Source: Thoreauomyces humboldtii
Taxonomy: Eukaryota; Chytridiomycota; Chytridiomycetes; Spizellomycetales; Powellomycetaceae
Direction: 5' to 3'
Length of the DNA: 12,037 nucleotides
NCBI GenBank assembly: GCA_027596035.1
Contig: JADGJA010000708.1
Span: 1 to 12,037 of the forward strand
This document shows, piece after piece, positions 7,248 through 12,037 of this stretch. The notes beneath the pieces are model-generated. The model was given only the letters and a program-made list of their open reading frames with translations, was not told the origin of the DNA and did not search any database. Position 1 is the stretch's first letter, and each line of letters begins with the position of its first letter. The translations under genes and the position numbers were made by a program.

Positions 7248-8022
7248 ATGGGACCGATACCAGCCGCGTATCATGGCACAGTTGGCGCGGCCGAATTGGA
7301 CCGCGTGAAGAGGCTCATCATGGATGTTCAAGCCAACAACGCTGCCGTCCCCGCTCATGATTCGTCAACCCCTCCTGACTCTTCCCCTGCTGGTGGACAT
7401 TCACGTACGTCGGCTCTCCCGCCTGCGCCTTCGCGAACCTGGGCTTCCATTGCCGATGCCGCAAACCAAGCGCTGCGGGAGGGAGAAGGCGACGCTGATC
7501 AAGGGCATCACGAGGCGGACGATGTTACCTTCTGGAGTTTTTACGATCGCTCCTACATCACATGTGAATTTCACTCCGAACCCGACTTTGTGGAGGAGGG
7601 AGATGTCTTCGAGTCGTTGAGGACCCTTCGTTCTACAATGAGTCGGACAATACTGTCCCATGCGTGCGATGCAAGGTGCCGGATCCCCGCGCCCCGAAAA
7701 GATCACGAACTTTCTGCCGGACAACGGATCCTTCTGCAAGCTCCTCCTGCGATGGGGATCCACCGCGGACGCGATCCAGTTTTTTGAGAGGGCCTCCATA
7801 CGGATACCTTGCCGTCACGAGTCCAGGCCACAACACCCCCCATCATTGCCAGCCGATCTTCTTCCCGTCGGATTTCACCGTGTCTCGCGAGCTCTCCGCC
7901 AACCTGGACATCCTTGCCAGGATCCATCAACCGTTTCCTGGATCCAGAAGCTTTATAAACTCAGATTCAATCCTTGGTACGATCGGAAGCTGCCGGAGAG
8001 GTTCAATGTTTCGTCGCGGTAA
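7248..8022 (+). other. Coding-like stretch in three successive frames, unrecognised
   Basis: Starting at an ATG at 7248, a frame reads through AAELDRVKRLIMDVQANNAA, a Pro/Ser-rich linker, then SRTWASIADAANQALREGEG and DDVTFWSFYDRSYITCEFHS to about 7620. The sense then passes to another frame (VEDPSFYNESDNTVPCVRCK near 7612-7675, with a CxxC) and to a third (EKITNFLPDNGSFCKLLLRW near 7695-7755) that closes at a TAA at 8020-8022. The frame changes have no plausible intron. It could be a decayed gene downstream of the recombinase-like relic; the product is unknown. Confidence 0.3.
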
Positions 8023-8279
8023 CCGCTTGTATTGGCATAGCCGATCCGGTAACCATTCGTTTCCTTGTTGCCACATAGATACCGTTCATTTTCAAGGTGG
8101 AAAGCAGAATCCCAACGCAGGGCATACGTTTTTGCGGCGACCTACCCGTGCCACTGCCTTTCTCGTAGGAAACCAAGGAGAAAATCGCCCGATGTGCCGA
8201 CGCTCAAGTCTCGTGGTCGACGAGGTCACGTGGAGAAAAATTCTGAATTGAACCCCGGTCGGGTATAAGTATTCCACGG

Positions 8280-8299
8280 CGGGCACGAACCAGTGCCCG
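8280..8299. repeat. Hairpin CGGGCAC-GAACCA-GTGCCCG
   Basis: A perfect 7-bp inverted repeat flanks a 6-nt loop. The same stem sequence recurs in a second hairpin about 310 bp downstream. Confidence 0.6.
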
Positions 8300-8590
8300 G
8301 CAGCTCTCATGTGGAAGCTACTGGAGTTGTTAAGCAACTGCTTGCACTCGCTTCCTATTGCATTCAAGCTGGCGGTGCTCGCATCTTCGTCTTTCATTCG
8401 CCTGGTGGGATCTCATGAACCGATCCGCAAGTGTCTGCGCGGCGATCAGACTTGCCAGACCTCGGTGCCTTGCTTATTCGGTGACCTCTACTGGAACGAC
8501 AACATGGAGACGCAACTGCTTCAGTCTTGATCAGGTTACTGAGGGCTCGGCCCCGCAAGTATTACATTCTTACTCGTCATTACTTCACAC

Positions 8591-8619
8591 GTGCCCGAAG
8601 GTCGGCAAGACACGGGCAC
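8591..8619. repeat. Hairpin GTGCCCG-15 nt-CGGGCAC
   Basis: A perfect 7-bp inverted repeat flanks a 15-nt loop. The stem word is the same as in the hairpin at 8280-8299 but in the opposite arm order, so the two sites together hold four copies of the word. Confidence 0.55.
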
Positions 8620-9565
8620 ACTGACGTCGTCGCAAGTTCCCACTCATCTTTCAACCACTGCGCCAGTCACAGCCCGAGGAGCTCAAAACTCTCAACAAAG
8701 GAGACGTCAAGTATTGAGTGATCGATGGTTGGCACGGCGTCGCTGCTATGAAGCGATTGCAAGAATCGGACTTTCCCGTCGTAAGCTTGCAAGTTGACTT
8801 CACAGCCGTCTGTGGTTAGGGATGGAAATCTCCGTGCGAAGGTTGAGAGCGAAAAGCGACATTCCTTGTGACGGATAGCTTGTAGGTATTCCCCCAAAGT
8901 CTTTGACAAGGCGATCTGACAAGGCAGGCCGAGTATCTACTGAAAGGTGGAGGAACATGCGTGCCCTCACGAACTTCACGGCCATCGAGTGCCTGGTGTA
9001 CGACATCGGGTACGGGCACCTGCGAACGCCGATCACCGCGTACGGCTTCACGTTCGCACCCCGCTCCCTGGACAGAGAATCTTTCAACTCGATGCGCCAA
9101 CCTTCGCGCCTTTGGTAGCGAATGTAATTTTCAGCGGTATGACGCATCACGGGAAAGCCCATCAGAAGTCCTCACTAACAGAAAATGCCTGCAAGTTGCC
9201 CCACACAAGTAAGCGTTTTTCAGTGCTCGAATGCGTACTTACATGAAAGCAGGTTCGAATCACGCATCCTTAGTTGGGAATTTTCGCCAGTTTGCACCGT
9301 CCGGAACAACAACCGCGACAGATCCAAGTCCTCGTAACCACAAAGTATACTCAACCCTGCAGTAAACGTTCAAAGTGCACCAACTTCCCTTCACAAAATG
9401 CGGCGCACAGGGTATCAAAGATATGAACAGATTATGCATAGAGCCACCCTGCACCCCTAGGAATGGCAGCAGCGCTGCGCGCTCCTACCGTAGGGGGTTT
9501 GCAGGGACAAGTAAGGCTTGGTGCAAAGTTAGAAGCTGCCGTCATCATTAATCATCCTTCACATC

Positions 9566-10499
9566 GTGCCTTGCCCAATCAACCAAACTCCATCTGTTCC
9601 AGCCAGCAGCTGTTCACTTAACGAACGATGGCATCTACCAACCCGCAAGGCATCTACCAACGACTCAAAAATGCCGACAGCCGGTCCATCACGGGGGCCT
9701 GTTCCTGAGAAAATACCATCGAATCCCGGCTTCTTTTATTCCTCGATGCTGCCGACTTCACTGCGCCGTCATTTTCCACCTTGGTTACATTCGCTCATGT
9801 TGCCTTTGAAGAAAATCAGCGAGCTGCAAGGAGAGTCCGCTGCCTTCGGTTTTCTTCTCGGCCTCCACATTTACGTTCTGTATCACACTAGCAAATGCAG
9901 CCAAGCGGCGGCGTCTCCTTTCGGCCCCCGGGCTTCTATCATACTCCCGTCGGGTTCCATTACCACGGGTTGACTCCGAACGTCTTCATAAAAGCGATAT
10001 AAGGGGAGCTGTCCGGTGTCGCAACGATCCTTCCCGGAGTCGATCGTTTCAGGAGAATTGGGATACCGACGCTCCCGCATGCAAGTCCCCGCAGGTGGAT
10101 TGTCTTTCCCGTCGTCCTGGATCTCTGGACCCTTAGCCGTTACAACTGCGGACAAGGCGAACTTGACATGGTGACAAAGAGTCACTACATTGAGGGACTC
10201 TCTCAACGCCGCAGTTCACGGCAAACCGGATGCTCAGTATGCCGTTAACCTCATCTCCCGGGAATCGAGCACTCGGCAAGCGTGCGGGAATGCCTTTCAC
10301 CTTGTTCATGGGCGTCCCATTGCTGATTATGAGGCGCGGATTTTCGATCAGAATAGAAAGGCTCTTGTTCTCTGGTCGCCCCCGTCTCGATTTCTTTGGA
10401 AACCACGTAGCTTCGCCGTCGAAACCCGTTTCTGCTTGTGAGGGCCTAGGTAAGCCAGCTTACAAAGTGTCACCTCTTTTATCGCAAAATCAATTGTAG
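9566..10499 (+). other. Fragmented coding-like region, unrecognised
   Basis: An ATG at 9628 starts MASTNPQGIYQRLKNADSRS but meets a TGA after 26 codons. The same frame continues with ESRLLLFLDAADFTAPSFST and FAHVAFEENQ, then a neighbouring frame reads ISELQGESAAFGFLLGLHIY, and the first frame resumes with FYHTPVGFHYHGLTPNVFIK before a TAA near 10000. Further on, 10190-10441 reads AAVHGKPDAQYAVNLISRES and HLVHGRPIADYEARIFDQNR. The minus strand at 9883-10206 is open too. The pattern fits a degraded protein gene, but I cannot identify it and no intron joins the parts. Confidence 0.3.
9630..9661 (+). repeat. 13-bp direct repeat GGCATCTACCAAC, period 19
   Basis: The word GGCATCTACCAAC occurs at 9630-9642 and again at 9649-9661, with a 6-nt spacer. 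It lies at the start of the fragmented frame that begins at 9628. It may be a small duplication; nothing shows a function. Confidence 0.6.
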
Positions 10500-11002
10500 C
10501 ACATGTTGCGCCGACAAATGTGATATACTCGACTATGCTCAATCAACGTTCAAGTTACGGACTCTATCTGCAAGGATTCCGGGGAGCATGGCGCATGTGT
10601 GCACCCGCTGCTTTTGACTCTCTTCCAGGCTGAGGCAAGCTCATCTACACCGCGGAGGACTTCGAAGCACAAGCTTAAGCGCGCGAGTCCTTGCCACCGC
10701 GCCGCATTCCCTGATCTCTTGGTTTCAAATCTCAAGAGCTGTCAACATGCCACAAATCTGAACGATTCTGGAGACGAGGAATATTCGTCCTACGAACCCA
10801 CACGATTCCGCACGACGATAACGGAACCTCGTCCGACAGAACCGCCCCCTTGCACCGAACGTCACGGTTCAGCAGTTGGTTATGGAGAGTCGTTGGCCTA
10901 GGCACGCGATGCCCTGATCAAGGAACAGAGCCTCATGATAAGGCTTCTTAACGCGCATAATTTCCAGGCTGTCTCGAGAACTCGCCGCCTTCAGGCAGTG
11001 GC
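10500..11002 (+). other. No convincing gene; short coding-like fragments
   Basis: A 100-codon frame at 10599-10901 contains AFPDLLVSNLKSCQHATNLN and an acidic DSGDEEYSSYE segment. Next to it, about 10904-11005, another frame reads DALIKEQSLMIRLLNAHNFQ. Neither is recognised. They lie directly upstream of the right recombinase-like copy, on the same strand, and may be remains of its N-terminal half. Confidence 0.25.
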
Positions 11003-11576
11003 GTGACGACTGCAAGGAAGGCGATGCCGTCGAAGCAGCAGCCGCCCACCACGCTCTTTTGCAAACTCAGCTATCGAAGGAGTCGTCGCTGTTCTATGCT
11101 ACCTGAACTGCATGGGCCTGACACCACTTCCCCCGAACCGTGGAGGAGTCGCTTACTCTTGGTGGTCCGCAACCGACCTGGAACACGTCACGTGAGAGCG
11201 ATAGTCACGATCCGAAACCTCAAGGGAAAGAAACGCGACGAAGGAAAGTTCAAGAAGATAGTTCTGTACGAGGTATGTCAAGCCGAGTCCATGTCCATCG
11301 AACGCTTTTCAGGTTCTGACTGTGCTCCTTCTGTTACAGGAACCAGCTGTCACGGGGGACCGCTGCTTTGAATCCATGGTCCCACTTCTGGCTCTTGCAC
11401 TCAGCGACAAAGCGTTCACGTCTGTGACATCTGTCGACCAGATTTACGCTGCATCGCCACGAGTTATTCGTCAGCACGGGAACTCATTGCCCCTGGTTTT
11501 CCGGCTTCCCCTCGTCTTGTCGCCTGTCAGACCAGACGTTGGTATACGACGATTTCCCTGCGTACTCACCGTATGA
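11003..11576 (+). pseudogene. FluG-like/DUF3435 tyrosine-recombinase-like fragment, right copy, one intron
   Basis: Exon A (open through 11003-11272) contains LLLVVRNRPGTRHVRAIVTI, then RNLKGKKRDEGKFKK and IVLYE at its end. A 67-nt intron follows (11273-11339; donor GTATGT, branch CTGAC at 11316, acceptor TTACAG). Exon B (11340-11576) continues in phase 0 with EPAVTGDRCFESMVPLLALA, LSDKAFTSVTSVDQIY and SLPLVFRLPLVLSPVRPD before a TGA. The series LKGK, VLYE, PLLALA..D.AF and a hydrophobic pre-proline segment has the same order and spacing as the left copy at 6009-6587, and both resemble FluG-like/DUF3435 recombinases. The stop at 11574 comes before the catalytic Arg-His-Tyr part. Sequence beyond it is coding-like in another frame (RELWPTAVFTENDVPFAVWD from 11576), so the copy is either broken by a frame change or has a further intron that I could not place. 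Confidence 0.5.
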
Positions 11577-11967
11577 GGGAGCTGTGGCCGACCGCTGTTT
11601 TCACCGAAAACGATGTCCCCTTCGCTGTGTGGGACGCGTTACAAGTTAGACTTCCTCTTGCCCACGCTGTCGCAAAGGTCAAGAGCGTCCCTCGCTATCA
11701 CGACTGGCGCCGCGGATGGTTGGGCTTGCGTCTATGACCATCGCCTTTACGACAGACATGACCATCGCGTCAGGGGCGGAGCTGTGAGGAACGAGGTTTT
11801 TGGCAAGATCTGCTGTGGACGCAGATTCCATGGTTTTTGAACGTTTGGAGCCGCAGGAGTTGAGGCTAATCCGAGAAGATGTGGGAGATCGGAGACAACA
11901 CCGCTTGAGGATCTACAATGGCAGGTCGTTGCCGTATCGCCACCAGTCAAGGCCCTCTTACATGAGT
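11577..11967 (+). other. Possible continuation of the right recombinase-like copy
   Basis: A frame from about 11573 reads MRELWPTAVFTENDVPFAVW and then LPLAHAVAKVKSVPRYHDWR to a TGA near 11740. Afterwards another frame holds SAVDADSMVFERLEPQELRL. They could belong to the C-terminal half of the recombinase-like protein. I could not locate the catalytic Arg, His-x-x-Arg or Tyr motifs with confidence. The contig stops here. Confidence 0.25.
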
Positions 11968-12037
11968 TCCCCCGCGCGCCCCCCCCGCCGCGGCGGCGGG
12001 GGGGCGGGGGGGGCAGAGGAGGAGGGGGGGGGGGGAG
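11968..12037. other. Low-complexity contig end
   Basis: The last 70 bases are C runs followed by a GCCGCGGC palindrome and G runs, unlike the sequence before them. With the matching left end, this looks like artefact at the tips of a short contig. Confidence 0.75.

Larger units (their letters stand above)
8023..9565. other. Region with no convincing gene
   Basis: About 1.5 kb hold only short open frames on both strands. The most peptide-like is around 8946-9118 on the plus strand (NFTAIECLVYDIGYGHLRT), ending at a TAG, with no partner exon that I can find. A TATAAG word occurs at 8264, close to the first of two CGGGCAC hairpins. No RNA gene, terminal inverted repeat or long terminal repeat was recognised. 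Confidence 0.5.

Noticed and set aside
7401..7799. 132-codon minus-strand frame with some peptide-like stretches
   Set aside because: It lies opposite better coding-like plus-strand sequence with consistent third-position bias, so it is probably a shadow.
8816..8821. Telomere-like TTAGGG
   Set aside because: It is a single copy, not a repeat array, and is expected by chance.
9249..9271. tRNA-like B box GGTTCGAATC
   Set aside because: The flanking bases do not form a T stem (two of five pairs fail), and no A box or acceptor stem was found upstream.
4200..12037. Long terminal repeats, terminal inverted repeats or a CRISPR array around the relics
   Set aside because: Reading both strands I found no long matching ends and no regular repeat-spacer array. 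A computed self-alignment could still reveal diverged ends.

Overview
The window looks like one complete contig from a GC-rich fungal nuclear genome. The best evidence is a spliceosomal gene, the U5 snRNP 40-kDa WD40 protein. It is broken by six introns of 65 to 75 nt that share GTRNGT-like donors (one is GTAACG, one GTACTA), CTGAN branch points and AG acceptors. Tiny introns, strong C/G third-position bias and compact spacing suit a basidiomycete, but the phylum is an inference. Both ends (about 1-90 and 11968-12037) are homopolymer and GC-block sequence typical of assembly or read artefacts.

Positions 146-4107 are gene dense. A seven-exon U5-40K gene runs on the minus strand (146-1661). It diverges from an intronless TPR-like gene on the plus strand (1900-3408) across a 238-bp shared promoter region. 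The TPR gene converges on a small single-exon minus-strand gene (3610-4107) that encodes a complete stand-alone BLUF blue-light sensor. Its flavin-pocket residues fall at the same numbers as in cyanobacterial PixD (Tyr8, Asn32, Gln50, Trp91, Met93). The two convergent 3' ends are separated by a purine-only hexanucleotide tract.

From about 4.2 kb to the right end I find no intact gene. The sequence reads as coding-like fragments scattered over the three plus-strand frames, with stops and frame changes, plus short tandem repeats and GC-rich hairpins. Two fragments, around 6009-6400 and 11100-11576, resemble each other in reading order (an LKGK motif, then VLYE, then a PLLALA..D..F helix, then a pre-proline segment). 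They resemble, from memory, the FluG-like/DUF3435 tyrosine-recombinase family of fungal mobile elements. The right copy keeps a well-formed 67-nt intron; the left copy shows two compensating frame changes. I read this 7.8-kb segment as a mobile-element graveyard or low-quality repeat region next to a normal gene cluster.

The three intact genes have no obvious shared pathway: pre-mRNA splicing, a TPR scaffold of unknown role, and light sensing. The BLUF gene, unusual for a fungus and placed on the border of the decayed region, is the most interesting item.
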